64,000 nucleotides of DNA from Nitrospirota bacterium (GCA_021825295.1 JAKAHV010000009.1:1-64000), one strand, 5' to 3'; positions 24,754 to 33,830 are shown, numbered from the stretch's first letter. Notes: generated by a model from the sequence alone, not told the origin. Numbers and translations: made by a program.

Positions 24754-25216
24754 CAGGCGGGCGCTCAAAAGGGAGCTTTCGCAGTTGAAGGCGCGGCGGT
24801 CACCGGCCTCCGGGTTGCGGATAGTCTTTACAAACGGATGCTTCGATATCATCCACGCCGGGCATGTCCGCTATCTGAAAAAGGCGAAAAAGATGGGTGA
24901 GGTGCTTGTTGTGGGCATGAATTCCGACCGGTCGGTATCGAAGATAAAGCCTGGCAGGCCCGTAAACGGCCAGAAGGAGAGGGCGGAGGTCCTCGCAGCC
25001 CTTGAAATGGTGGATTATGTCGTGGTATTCGATGAGGAGACCCCCTATGAGCTTATCGGATATATCAAACCGGACATACTCGTAAAAGGCGGCGACTGGA
25101 AAAAAAAGGATATCGTGGGTTCGAATATCGTGCCGGTTACCCGCTCTCTGCCCTATGTGGAGGGTTTTTCGACAACCGGCGTGATAGACAAGATCAGGCG
25201 GCTGCGGAAGGCGTAA
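24737..25216 (+). CDS. rfaE2: Heptose-1-phosphate adenylyltransferase-like protein (RfaE2 / HldE C-terminal type)
   Basis: 159 aa cytidylyltransferase-fold protein. The HxGH motif is in TNGCFDIIHAGHVRYL (~31-46), followed by VVGMNSDRSV, KGGDWKKKDIVG and the end GFSTTGVIDKIRRL that is typical of RfaE domain II. The family activates D-glycero-beta-D-manno-heptose-1-phosphate to the ADP sugar for the LPS inner core. The kinase half of HldE is not fused and not present in the window. Fits with the LPS-export genes nearby. Confidence 0.87.
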   Translation: MGKILSRRALKRELSQLKARRSPASGLRIVFTNGCFDIIHAGHVRYLKKAKKMGEVLVVGMNSDRSVSKIKPGRPVNGQKERAEVLAALEMVDYVVVFDEETPYELIGYIKPDILVKGGDWKKKDIVGSNIVPVTRSLPYVEGFSTTGVIDKIRRLRKA

Positions 25217-25256
25217 ATGAACAGAAACCTACCCCAAAAGTCCTCAGTTTCGCAAA

Positions 25257-28200
25257 GTGGTCCTGTTAAAGGCCTTTAATGAGTTCAAAAAAATAGCTCT
25301 CCCCTCCCTGGCCGCCTCCGCGCGGATACATTCCCTGAGGGGTTCCGCCGCGGCCCTGTTGCTGGCAATGGCCGCGCGGCAGCGAAGTGGGAAGCCGGTC
25401 CTCTGCGCCGCCCGCAGGGAGTCCGACGCCCAAAAACTCCAAAGGGACGTAAGCTTTTATCTTTCCCTCACGGGCGGCAATATGGCGGAGGTCTTCCTGC
25501 TGCCCGAACCGGACGGCCCCGAGATATCGGGCAGGCGCGCGGAGTTTGCGGTTTCGGGGAAAGCCCCCAAGATAGTCATCGCGTCAAAGGCCGCGCTTTC
25601 CGCCCCGCTGTGGACCTCCGGCCTGCTTGAAGACATCAGGATACAGCTTTCATATCCGGGGTCGTTTGAAAGGCAGAAACTCGAAGGTAGGCTGACCGCG
25701 ATGGGCTACAAACCCGCCCCGCTTGTGAGCCTGCCCGGACAGTTCAGGATGAAGGGCTGGATACTGGATGTATTTCCGGCAGGGATGGATGACCCCGTGA
25801 GGGTGGAGTTCTTTGGCGACGACATCGACAGCATGAAGCTCTTCGATGTCGAAAGCCAGCTCCATACGAAGGAAGTCTTCCGGCTCTCCATCCTGCCTGC
25901 AAGGGAACCGGACAGGGGAGAGCCGGCTGACCTGAACAATTACCGTACGTTTGCCATCGAAGACGCATCCGGCATGCCAGGGGAGACCATCGTGCTTTCT
26001 AGTCTTCCTCTGAAGAATCGGGCAAGTCTTCCACTGAAAAGCGGCGCGGGCGAAGACAGCAAGACCAGTCTCGCTGAGGCTGGCCTCCCCGAGGCCAGTC
26101 CGGAGGCCAGCCTCCCGCTTGCCGGTTACGGCCTGCTGCACGACGAGAGGCGCGACATAACGGAGCTTCCGGCGGTTGTGAGAAGGCTGAGAAATTCCGG
26201 TGCGGAAATTCTCTTTGTTCTTTCCTCCCCCGCACAGGCCGAAAGGGTAAAAAACATCCTCTGGGAAGACGGGCTGCACATGCCCGTGCTGGAGCCCGGA
26301 GATGTCCCCGCATATGAAGGGAGCCTTTGCGCGACGTCATTTCCCGGCGGGCTTTCGGCCGGGTTCGCCCTGGGCCTTCCGGAGGGGGAGGGTCCTTCCG
26401 GCCGGAGACCAGCGCTTTTCATCGTTACGGACAGGGAACTCTTCGGGGAGAAGCCGGCATGGAAGCCGATGAGAAAATCCCGCATCTCCGGCCTCCTCCA
26501 GACGATTGACGACCTGCAGGGGGGCGATTACGTCGTTCATAACGAGCATGGCATCGGCAGGTTTCTTGGATTCGCGCGTCAGGCCGCCCAGGGGGAGGGC
26601 GCCGCGCCGAAAACGGACATCCTGGTTATCGAATACGCCGAGGGGGCAAAGATATACCTTCCACTTTACGGGATAGAAAAGATACACAAGTACAAAAGCC
26701 CCGAGGGCCTGAAACCCCAGCTTGACCGGCTCGGGGGAAAGGCCTGGGAACGCAGGAAGGCAAAGGTCAAAAAGCGGCTCAAGGAGATAGCGGGAAAGCT
26801 CCTTAAAATCTACGCCGAAAGGGAAGTCACAAAGGGGTTTGCTTTCAGCCCCGATACGGAGCTTCACAGGGAATTTGATGATTTCTTTCCTTACGAGGCC
26901 ACACCCGATCAGGCGCGCGCGATTGCCGAGGTGAAGAAGGACATGGAGGAGCCCAGGCCGATGGAGCGGCTCCTGTGCGGGGACGTAGGCTACGGGAAGA
27001 CGGAGGTCGCCATGCGGGCGGCCTTCAAGGCGGTCTATGACGCGAAACAGGTGGTGGTCCTGGTGCCGACAACCCTCCTTTGCGAGCAGCATTTCAGGAC
27101 CTTTTCCGCCAGGTTCGCGGCCTTTCCGGTGCGCATAGACTTCGCAAGCAGGTTCAAGCCGAAGGCCGAAAACCGGCTCGCCTTCGAGGCGTTCGAAAAG
27201 GGCGAGGTGGACATACTCATTGCCACGCACTCAGTCCTCAGGGCCGGCCTTAGTTTTAAAAACCTGGGGCTCCTCGTGATAGACGAGGAGCACCGCTTCG
27301 GCGTCGCGCAGAAGGAGAAGATAAAGGAGCTAAGCAGGGGTGTGGACGTGCTCATGCTTACGGCCACGCCGATACCCAGGACATTCCAGATGTCGCTTGC
27401 GGGCATCAGGGACATGAGTGTAATAGAAACGCCCCCCGAGGAGAGGCTGGCGGTCAAAAGCACCATCGCGGTCTTTGGCAGGAACGTGATAAGGGAGGCC
27501 GTTGCCGCCGAGCTGTCAAGGGGCGGGCAGATTTTCTTCGTCCACAACCGGATAGAGGACATTGAAAAGGTAATGGGCCTGTTGAGGGGGATTTTCCCGA
27601 ACGCCCGGATTGGCATGGCCCATGGGCGGATGAAGGAAAACGAGCTTGAGCGCGTGATGATAAAATTCATGGACGGCGAACTCGACGTTCTGCTGTCGAC
27701 CGCCATAATAGGCTCGGGGATCGATATACCGACGGCCAACACCATAGTCGTGGACAGGGCCGATATGATGGGCCTGGCGGACCTCTACCAGCTCAGGGGG
27801 AGGGTAGGCAGGGGAAACGTCGCCGCCCACGCGTGGTTCCTCATCCCGGGCGGCGACATCATAACCGAAGACGCCAGGAAGAGGCTGGAGGCGCTTGAGG
27901 AGCTCAACTATCTGGGCGCGGGCTTCAGGGTGGCGATGAAGGACCTGGAGATAAGGGGGGCCGGCAACATGCTGGGAGCGGAGCAGTCGGGTTATATAAA
28001 CGACTTGGGCTTCGAGATGTATATGGAGCTTATGGAGCAGGCGGTGGCGGAGCTTAAAGGGGTGGAGATAAGAGAAAAGGTCATGCCTTCGGTTGAGCTG
28101 AAGGTGGACGCCCTGATACCGGAGTCCTATATCGAGGACATCGCGCTGCGGCTGGGTTTCTACCGGAGGATCGCGGCCTCCTTGGACCCCGGCCAGTTGA

Positions 28201-28517
28201 GAAAGATCGCGCAGGAGTGCCAGGAGAGGTTCGGGCCGCTTCCGGACGAGGTAAAAAACCTGATACAGGTCATGTCCCTGAGGATAGCCTCCGAACGCGC
28301 GCAGGTGGCCAGGATTGAGCAGACAGGCGGCAGGGCGAGGTTTTATCTCTCCCCCGGGGCCTCCCCGCCGGTGGACGACCTTTTGAAGAGTTTTGAGGGG
28401 AGGCTGAGATTCATCCCCGACGGCTTCGAGGTATTCGTCTCCGAACGCATGGTCCTGAGGGACATCATTGCGGTGCTTCATCATTTGACAGGGGACAAGG
28501 ATTTTGTTATGTTCTAA
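25257..28517 (+). CDS. mfd: Transcription-repair coupling factor
   Basis: 1086 aa, slightly shorter than E. coli Mfd. Order: UvrB-homology N-terminal region (to ~330), RNA-polymerase-interacting CarD-like domain (LQGGDYVVHNEHGIGRF, ~420), then the helicase motor. Walker A is GDVGYGKTEVA (~574), DEEH is in LLVIDEEHRFGV (~675), and the motif after it is LTATPIPRT. RGRVGRG marks motif VI, and a TRCF C-terminal domain follows. It displaces stalled RNA polymerase and recruits UvrA. GTG 25257 is the first start after the preceding gene and its Shine-Dalgarno is poor. A low-complexity insert (SLPLKNRASLPL, ~245-285) breaks the N-terminal region. Confidence 0.95.
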   Translation: MVLLKAFNEFKKIALPSLAASARIHSLRGSAAALLLAMAARQRSGKPVLCAARRESDAQKLQRDVSFYLSLTGGNMAEVFLLPEPDGPEISGRRAEFAVSGKAPKIVIASKAALSAPLWTSGLLEDIRIQLSYPGSFERQKLEGRLTAMGYKPAPLVSLPGQFRMKGWILDVFPAGMDDPVRVEFFGDDIDSMKLFDVESQLHTKEVFRLSILPAREPDRGEPADLNNYRTFAIEDASGMPGETIVLSSLPLKNRASLPLKSGAGEDSKTSLAEAGLPEASPEASLPLAGYGLLHDERRDITELPAVVRRLRNSGAEILFVLSSPAQAERVKNILWEDGLHMPVLEPGDVPAYEGSLCATSFPGGLSAGFALGLPEGEGPSGRRPALFIVTDRELFGEKPAWKPMRKSRISGLLQTIDDLQGGDYVVHNEHGIGRFLGFARQAAQGEGAAPKTDILVIEYAEGAKIYLPLYGIEKIHKYKSPEGLKPQLDRLGGKAWERRKAKVKKRLKEIAGKLLKIYAEREVTKGFAFSPDTELHREFDDFFPYEATPDQARAIAEVKKDMEEPRPMERLLCGDVGYGKTEVAMRAAFKAVYDAKQVVVLVPTTLLCEQHFRTFSARFAAFPVRIDFASRFKPKAENRLAFEAFEKGEVDILIATHSVLRAGLSFKNLGLLVIDEEHRFGVAQKEKIKELSRGVDVLMLTATPIPRTFQMSLAGIRDMSVIETPPEERLAVKSTIAVFGRNVIREAVAAELSRGGQIFFVHNRIEDIEKVMGLLRGIFPNARIGMAHGRMKENELERVMIKFMDGELDVLLSTAIIGSGIDIPTANTIVVDRADMMGLADLYQLRGRVGRGNVAAHAWFLIPGGDIITEDARKRLEALEELNYLGAGFRVAMKDLEIRGAGNMLGAEQSGYINDLGFEMYMELMEQAVAELKGVEIREKVMPSVELKVDALIPESYIEDIALRLGFYRRIAASLDPGQLRKIAQECQERFGPLPDEVKNLIQVMSLRIASERAQVARIEQTGGRARFYLSPGASPPVDDLLKSFEGRLRFIPDGFEVFVSERMVLRDIIAVLHHLTGDKDFVMF
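28485..28513 (+). promoter_or_regulatory. Candidate sigma-70 promoter inside the end of mfd
   Basis: TTGACA (28485-28490), a 17-bp spacer, then TATGTT (28508-28513), five bases before ATG 28519. The -35 and spacing are ideal and the -10 is four of six. The transcript would start essentially at the ATG, giving a leaderless or nearly leaderless mRNA. Confidence 0.45.
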
Positions 28518-28518
28518 C

Positions 28519-29298
28519 ATGAAAAAAACGCTTTTGTCTTCCGCTTTTTTTTTGTTTTTTTCCCTTTCCCTCCTTCCGGCCGCGCCCTCGCAGGCAAGTG
28601 AACTGGGCCTGGTGAGGCCGCTTGCGCCGTATTCCGTCTTCAGCACCTTTTCCGCTTTTTCTTTACCAAAGGGCGCCAGCGCAATATCGCTTACCATCGA
28701 GCGCTCGAAAGACCCCAGTTTCTACCGGCACACCCTGGGATTTTCATACGGGATCTCAAGACGGGCGGAGCTGACGGCCGATCTTCCATACGTCGACAGC
28801 CTCGACGCCAACAGCGGATTCGAGGACTTCGGGGGCGCTTTCAAATACAGGTTTTGGGACCAGGGAAGGTACAGGCCGGCTGCGGCGGTGCTCGTTTTCG
28901 GGTATCTGCCCACGGGCCGGGACAACCTTAGCCGCGGCGGTGGGGGTGGCGGCGGCATGGCCCTGAGCCGCAAACTGGGCCCCTTCCTGGCGCATGCAAA
29001 CCTCATCTATACTGTCTCGGGCAAGGATTACCTCAAGGACGAGGTGGATTTCCTCTCCGGGCTGGAGTTCGCCGCCGCACATAATGTCCGGATGCTGGGA
29101 GAGTTCCAGTTGAGAAAGAGCGCCATCGAGAACAAGGTGGATATGGCCGAAGTGCGGTTCGGATACAGGCTTTCAAGCGGCAACATTTTCAACACCTTCG
29201 GCATCGGATTCGACCTTAAGGAGAGGCATCCGGAATTCCGGATCATCTTCTCGATAGGGGCCGCGTTTGACAGGATCGCAAGGGGCCTGCAGAGCTGA
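28519..29298 (+). CDS. Outer-membrane beta-barrel-like protein of unknown function
   Basis: 259 aa from ATG 28519, one base after the mfd stop. A signal peptide (MKKTLLSSAFFLFFSLSLLP, cut after SQA near 29) leads to alternating amphipathic strands such as SAISLTIERS, RHTLGFSYGISRRAELTADL, FEDFGGAFKYRFW and FNTFGIGFDLKERHPEFRI. The pattern resembles transporter-like or DUF3187-type barrels. A poly-glycine stretch (~140-147) sits in a predicted loop. There is no Shine-Dalgarno, while TTGACA-17-TATGTT ends five bases before the ATG. The ligand is unknown. Confidence 0.7.
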   Translation: MKKTLLSSAFFLFFSLSLLPAAPSQASELGLVRPLAPYSVFSTFSAFSLPKGASAISLTIERSKDPSFYRHTLGFSYGISRRAELTADLPYVDSLDANSGFEDFGGAFKYRFWDQGRYRPAAAVLVFGYLPTGRDNLSRGGGGGGGMALSRKLGPFLAHANLIYTVSGKDYLKDEVDFLSGLEFAAAHNVRMLGEFQLRKSAIENKVDMAEVRFGYRLSSGNIFNTFGIGFDLKERHPEFRIIFSIGAAFDRIARGLQS

Positions 29299-29344
29299 CG
29301 CGGCTAAGACCCCCCTTACCCGCCCCGCCCCGCGGCGAAAATTG

Positions 29345-29350
29345 TATAAT
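29345..29350 (+). promoter_or_regulatory. -10 hexamer TATAAT, start codon 8 nt downstream (tatB)
   Basis: A perfect TATAAT ends eight bases before ATG 29359, with no Shine-Dalgarno between. No clear -35 is present. Predicted leaderless start. Confidence 0.5.
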
Positions 29351-29358
29351 ATGTAATA

Positions 29359-29682
29359 ATGTTTGGCGATATCCAGGAACTGCTTGTCATCTTTGTAGTA
29401 GCCCTCCTCGTCGTAGGACCCAAGAGATTGCCGCAGTTCGCAAGACAACTCGGCAAGATCGTAGGGGAGCTTAAGCGCGCATTGATGGAGGCCCGGGTCG
29501 AAATAGACCGGGAGATCGCCTCCGAGGCCCGCAGGCAGGAAGTCCTCGCCAAAAGGACGGCGGAAGAGGCCGGCCAGGAGACTCCGGCGGTGGACCAGGC
29601 CGCGGGCGCCCCGCCAAAAGGACAGGTCCCCGGGCAGGCCGCTGAAGACCTGCGGACGGAGCATAAAGACGCAAATGGCTGA
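29359..29682 (+). CDS. tatB: Twin-arginine translocase TatA/TatB-family subunit
   Basis: 107 aa. An N-terminal hydrophobic helix (IQELLVIFVVALLVVGPKRLP) is followed by an amphipathic helix (QFARQLGKIVGELKRALMEA) and a long polar tail. GPKRLP favours TatB over TatA, but the distinction is often blurred outside proteobacteria. With TatC it exports folded, cofactor-bearing proteins carrying twin-arginine signals. Its end overlaps tatC by eight bases. TATAAT eight bases before the ATG and no ribosome site suggest a leaderless transcript. Confidence 0.88.
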   Translation: MFGDIQELLVIFVVALLVVGPKRLPQFARQLGKIVGELKRALMEARVEIDREIASEARRQEVLAKRTAEEAGQETPAVDQAAGAPPKGQVPGQAAEDLRTEHKDANG

Positions 29683-30463
29683 CAGAAAGATGCCCCTCAC
29701 CGAGCACCTGGGAGAACTCAGGAAGAGGCTGATGGTGTCGTTTGCAGGTTTTTTCATCGCCTTCTGCGCGTGCTTCTACTATTCCGGCGCCATCTTCAAG
29801 ATACTCGTCATGCCGATGAAGTTCTATCCGCGGCTGGACCTCGTTTATCCGTACTATCACCTGATCAGGAGGGCCGGTCCCACGGCGGAGCTGGTCTTTC
29901 TGGCCCCCGCGGAGGCTTTCTGGATGTACATAAAGGTTGCCGCCATTGCCGGCCTGATAGTTTCGCTTCCGCTTATCTTCCATCAGGTATGGAAGTTCAT
30001 CTCGCCGGGGCTCATCCGGAAGGAAAGGAGGCTTGTCGCCCCTTTTGTCCTGGGGGGCTCGGCGCTTTTTGTTCTGGGGGCTGCCTTTTGTTACCTTGTC
30101 GTGCTGCCCTTCGCGCTTGATTTCCTGCTTAATTACAAGACCCAGTACATCAAGCCGATGATATCGGTCGGCAACTACATGGATTTCTGTCTGAAATTCA
30201 TACTGGCCTTCGGGGCCGTCTTCGAGCTGCCCATGATCATAGTGGTGCTGGCCAGGGCCGGGGTGGTCTCCGTGCAGACCCTGGCCAAAAACAGGAAATA
30301 CGCGATCCTGGCCGCCTTCATCGTGGCGGCCGTCCTTACGCCCACACCCGATGCCTTCAACCAGACCCTTATGGCGGTGCCGATGATATTGCTCTACGAG
30401 GTCGGCATAATCGCCGCCAGGATATTCGCCAGGAGGGCCCAGGCTGTCCAATCCGAGGGGTAA
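29675..30463 (+). CDS. tatC: Sec-independent protein translocase TatC
   Basis: 262 aa with about six membrane helices. Signatures are LTEHLGELRKRL at the N-terminus, FHQVWKFISPGL in the first periplasmic/cytoplasmic loops, and FGAVFELPMIIVVLARAGVV near the centre. TatC recognises twin-arginine signal peptides. Coupled to tatB by an eight-base overlap. The start at 29675 (ATGGCTGACAGAAAGATG) could be replaced by the next ATG with no effect on the fold. Confidence 0.95.
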   Translation: MADRKMPLTEHLGELRKRLMVSFAGFFIAFCACFYYSGAIFKILVMPMKFYPRLDLVYPYYHLIRRAGPTAELVFLAPAEAFWMYIKVAAIAGLIVSLPLIFHQVWKFISPGLIRKERRLVAPFVLGGSALFVLGAAFCYLVVLPFALDFLLNYKTQYIKPMISVGNYMDFCLKFILAFGAVFELPMIIVVLARAGVVSVQTLAKNRKYAILAAFIVAAVLTPTPDAFNQTLMAVPMILLYEVGIIAARIFARRAQAVQSEG

Positions 30464-30488
30464 GAGCCTGAAATCCGTTGCGCGCGAC

Positions 30489-30722
30489 GTGCGCGAGGGG
30501 TTTGTGACCGTCAATCCCCTCTTCCTGAAGGCCTTTGAGACCGAAGACCTGAAGGGCCTGTACAATGAGCTTGAAAAATGCCTCTCCGAGATAAGGGGGG
30601 AGAAATTCCCCCACGGGGACATGGAGTCCATAAGGACCAGGAACCTCAGGCTGCAGCGGCTCTACGGCGCATCCATGATCGTAAGGAATTTTGCGAGGGC
30701 AAAGAGAATAATCCTCGTCTGA
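30489..30722 (+). CDS. Small protein of unknown function downstream of tatC
   Basis: 77 aa if GTG 30489 is used. The same frame stays open upstream through codons for SNPRGKSLKSVARDV, which blend with the downstream part, so an earlier start (for example CTG 30444 inside tatC) is possible. Composition is helical and charged: VNPLFLKAFETEDLKGLYNELEKCL and RTRNLRLQRLYGASMIVRNFARAK. No signal peptide or known motif. Position right after tatC suggests cotranscription. Coding status is supported by context and composition only. Confidence 0.5.
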   Translation: MREGFVTVNPLFLKAFETEDLKGLYNELEKCLSEIRGEKFPHGDMESIRTRNLRLQRLYGASMIVRNFARAKRIILV

Positions 30723-30723
30723 T

Positions 30724-30753
30724 TTGACCCCCCGCAGCCCCGTATGCTAATTT
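30724..30753 (+). promoter_or_regulatory. Candidate extended -10 promoter for the HEAT/HD-GYP pair
   Basis: TTGACC, an 18-bp spacer and TGC-TAATTT (30748-30753). The start codon ATG 30765 lies 11 bases downstream with no Shine-Dalgarno, so the leader would be only about five nucleotides. Confidence 0.35.
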
Positions 30754-30764
30754 AAACGCGAATT

Positions 30765-32405
30765 ATGGTCTCGGCGGAGGACATAAAACCCGCACAGGAG
30801 CTGATTCAGGTTTTCCAGCGGGCCAGGAAGAACCTTCGCATCTATCCGGTCAACAACCCCGTCTACTCCAAAACGATCGAGGACGCGTTCGCGCGCGCCG
30901 ATGATTTTCTCGAGGAGCACGGGGACCTCGAGCTGAAGTTCAGGCAAAACGAGATAATGATTGGGGACAAGACCATCTACAGCGCCGACAGGGAGGACAA
31001 CTTCGCCTTCTTTTTCTTCAGGGACGGAGTGCGGGAGCTTTCCTTCAGGCGCGGCCTCACCCTGGATGAAATGAAGGGTTTCCTGCAAGCCATCTCCTTT
31101 GACTTTGAGCGGCAGTCCGAGGACGACGACATAGTGACGATGCTGTGGGAGGGGGATTTCGAGCACATAAAATACGTGGTGGACGGCAGCTTTCTCCTGG
31201 AAGACGAGGTCTACGAAAACCAGGCCACGGCCCGCGCGAAGACGGAGCCCGCCAGCGAGGTTGACCTCAAGCGGATTTACGATGATGTGTTGATGGAGGA
31301 GGCCGCGGCCCGGCAGACGCAGGTGATCCAGGTCACGAAAGCGGACCTCCTTGCGCTTCAGAAGGAGATGGAAAGGGACCAGCAGGACAAGCTCCCAAGG
31401 CTCATCGAAATACTCTTTGAGCTTTTTCGCGGCTCCTCCGCCCAGGAATACGGCGGTATCGTCAATCTCATAAACGAGGCGTTTGAATACTGCGCCAGAA
31501 ACGGCAACCTGCGGATGGCCCTCGGCATACTTGAGGCGGCCAAAAACCCGCCTGGGGGCGCGGAAGACGAAGGCCTCATGAAAGAGGAGCTGAAGCGCGT
31601 CTTCGAATTCGCCTGCAGCCCGGGGATCGTCGGCATGCTGGGGGAGCGGCTGGACTCCGGTGAAATCCTCGATGCCGACGCCTTCGATGAATACGTGCGC
31701 CACCTGGATAAAAAGGCGGTGCCTTCCTTCATAACGATACTGGGCGAGCTTAAGACCATGGAGGCCAGAAAGCAGGTGATAAACGCCCTCGTCTTCCTGG
31801 GGGAAAAGGACATTCATGCCCTGGCTAAAGGCCTCTCGGACGACAGGTGGTATGTCGTAAGGAACATAATCTACATATTCAGGCGGATAGGCGACAAGCG
31901 AGCCCTTGAGTTCCTGTCGAGGGCGGCCCATCACCAGGACGTGCGCGTGAGGATGGAGGTCCTGAAGACCCTTGGAGAGCTGGAGGGCCATGGCATGATG
32001 TCCGTGCTGAAGGAGGCCCTGGACGACCCGGAGACGTCGATAAGGCTGACGGCGGTCAGGGCCCTGGGCAGGATAAAGTCCAACTCCTCGAAGAGGATAA
32101 TCATGGACAGGATCAGCTCGAAACCGTTTCTGGACTTCGAGTTCAATGAGAAAAAGGAATGCTTTGAGGCGCTTGCCAACTGGAACGACCCCGGGACGGA
32201 GGAGTTCCTCCTGAAGGCGCTGAGGTCGACTTCCTTCTTCAAGAGGGCCAGGATGGACGAATTCAGGGCGTGCGCGGCTTACAGCCTGGGGCTGGTGCGG
32301 TGCAGAAGCGCCCTGGAGCCCCTTGAGAAGCTGAAAGGCGCCAAAAACGGGCTGCTGCGCGAATACGCGTACAAGGCCATAAAACGGATCGAATATGGAC
32401 AGTAG
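30765..32405 (+). CDS. HEAT-repeat protein with N-terminal domain shared with the next gene
   Basis: 546 aa, no signal peptide. The first ~130 residues form a domain (RARKNLRIYPVNNPVYSKTI, EIMIGDKTIY, FFFFRDGVRELSFRRGLTLD) that aligns in pattern with the N-terminus of the following HD-GYP protein. A helical middle (~165-330) leads to HEAT-like repeats: VPSFITILGELKTMEARKQV, DIHALAKGLSDDRWYVVRNI, FLSRAAHHQDVRVRMEVLKT and LKEALDDPETSIRLTAVRAL. HEAT arrays are protein-binding scaffolds. The stop overlaps the HD-GYP gene by 11 bases. A joint role in cyclic di-GMP signalling is inferred. Confidence 0.82.
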   Translation: MVSAEDIKPAQELIQVFQRARKNLRIYPVNNPVYSKTIEDAFARADDFLEEHGDLELKFRQNEIMIGDKTIYSADREDNFAFFFFRDGVRELSFRRGLTLDEMKGFLQAISFDFERQSEDDDIVTMLWEGDFEHIKYVVDGSFLLEDEVYENQATARAKTEPASEVDLKRIYDDVLMEEAAARQTQVIQVTKADLLALQKEMERDQQDKLPRLIEILFELFRGSSAQEYGGIVNLINEAFEYCARNGNLRMALGILEAAKNPPGGAEDEGLMKEELKRVFEFACSPGIVGMLGERLDSGEILDADAFDEYVRHLDKKAVPSFITILGELKTMEARKQVINALVFLGEKDIHALAKGLSDDRWYVVRNIIYIFRRIGDKRALEFLSRAAHHQDVRVRMEVLKTLGELEGHGMMSVLKEALDDPETSIRLTAVRALGRIKSNSSKRIIMDRISSKPFLDFEFNEKKECFEALANWNDPGTEEFLLKALRSTSFFKRARMDEFRACAAYSLGLVRCRSALEPLEKLKGAKNGLLREYAYKAIKRIEYGQ

Positions 32406-33789
32406 CCAGGGCAAGGGCCGGATATCCAGGGACATAGTAAACCAGCTTTCCGTCATTGTGCGCACGGCGCAGATACATGATCCGAGGAATGTCGCCGTGG
32501 CCAGCGCGGTCGAAAAATTCGTCTCCGGCGTAAACGGGCTCATGCTTGAGGAAGGCCCCATCGAGATCGAGATAGTGGGGGAGTACTTCTATTTAAACGG
32601 CGAAAGGGTGAAGTTCACGACGGAGCATCTGCTTAATTTCGACTCCCTTCTGCGCGAATTCAAGAGGCGCCGCCTTGGCAGCGTGAAATTTGTGTGCGAG
32701 ACGAAGCCTGAAGAGGTGCAGGCCTTTCTGGGCGCGTTCGTCTCCAGCCAGTACGCGGCCGAGCCGTTCGAGGACCTGAGGGCGAATACCGAAAGGCTTA
32801 AATGCATCAGCGTGGGCGCGCTGAGGAGGATTTCGGAGGGCGCGGAGGACATCAGGAAGGCGGTAAAGCATACCTACTTCAACGCGGTCTCCTTCACCAG
32901 GGGCGTCATGAACAGGATAAAGACGGGCGAGCGCATCAGCATGAAAAAGGCCAAAAGGGTCGTGGAGACGATGGTGGACACGCTGCTGGAAAAGGAGGAG
33001 TTCCTTTTGGGGATGACCGTCATCAAGGACTACGACGAGTACACGTTCCACCACTCGGTGAACGTCAGCATCCTCTCCGTGGCGCTCGGGCAGAGGCTCG
33101 GAATGGACAAGATAAAGCTCATGGAGCTTGGCTTGGTGTCCCTTTTCCACGATATCGGAAAGACGGTGATCCCGAACGAAGTACTGAACAAGCCCGGCGC
33201 CTTCGACGAGGAGGACTGGAAACTCATGGCCCGCCACCCCCTGTCAGGCGTAAAGATCATCTTCAACATGAAGAACTTCGATTCATCCAGCATAAGGGCC
33301 GCCATAACGGCCTATGAGCACCACATCCACCCGGACGGCTCAGGCTATCCCGCGGCAAGGAAGCTCTCCGAGCTTGACCTCTTCAGCAGGATCGTGGCCA
33401 TAGCGGACCAGTACGACGCAATGACCTCTTCCAGGGTCTATGCGAGGGTGCCCATGTCCCCCGACAGCGCGCTTGCCCTCATGGTGAAACGGTCCGCCAC
33501 GCAACTGGACCCCCTGCTTCTGAAATTCTTCATAAACCTTGTGGGCACATATCCGGTTGGCACCCTGGTGATGCTCGATACCAGGGAGCTTGGGATAGTC
33601 ACGGGCGCCAACACGTCCGAGCACCTGAGGCCGAGGGTGACAATCATAACCGATGCTGACGGCAACAGGATAAGCCCCATGGTGGCGGACCTGGCCGAAA
33701 AAGACGGCTCCGGCAGTTATCCGAGGAGCATCGCCAAGGCCGTGGACCACAACAGGTACGGGATCAACCTGGCCGAATACTTCCTTTAA
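32395..33789 (+). CDS. HD-GYP domain protein, predicted cyclic di-GMP phosphodiesterase
   Basis: 464 aa. Residues ~1-125 are the domain shared with the HEAT protein upstream (RTAQIHDPRNVAVASAVEKF, EYFYLNGERVKF, LREFKRRRLGSVKFVCETKPE). The HD-GYP domain (~190-400) has the complete LFHDIGKTVIPNEVLNKPG and HHIHPDGSGYP, plus FHHSVNVSILSVALG with a metal histidine. A ~60-residue C-terminal part follows (VGTLVMLDTRELGIVTGAN). Members hydrolyse cyclic di-GMP or related dinucleotides. No receiver domain, so its input likely comes through the N-terminal domain or the HEAT partner. Confidence 0.9.
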   Translation: MDSSQGKGRISRDIVNQLSVIVRTAQIHDPRNVAVASAVEKFVSGVNGLMLEEGPIEIEIVGEYFYLNGERVKFTTEHLLNFDSLLREFKRRRLGSVKFVCETKPEEVQAFLGAFVSSQYAAEPFEDLRANTERLKCISVGALRRISEGAEDIRKAVKHTYFNAVSFTRGVMNRIKTGERISMKKAKRVVETMVDTLLEKEEFLLGMTVIKDYDEYTFHHSVNVSILSVALGQRLGMDKIKLMELGLVSLFHDIGKTVIPNEVLNKPGAFDEEDWKLMARHPLSGVKIIFNMKNFDSSSIRAAITAYEHHIHPDGSGYPAARKLSELDLFSRIVAIADQYDAMTSSRVYARVPMSPDSALALMVKRSATQLDPLLLKFFINLVGTYPVGTLVMLDTRELGIVTGANTSEHLRPRVTIITDADGNRISPMVADLAEKDGSGSYPRSIAKAVDHNRYGINLAEYFL

Positions 33790-33830
33790 CCCCTCTTGCG
33801 GCGGGGACCCGCCGGTATTGATAATCCCTG

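Noticed and set aside
27516-28697. 393-codon minus-strand frame
   Set aside because: Antisense to mfd, whose helicase motifs are unambiguous.
30747-32561. 604-codon open frame on the minus strand
   Set aside because: It mirrors the HEAT-repeat gene and the start of the HD-GYP gene, has no recognisable family, and its composition is that of an antisense shadow of GC-rich coding DNA.
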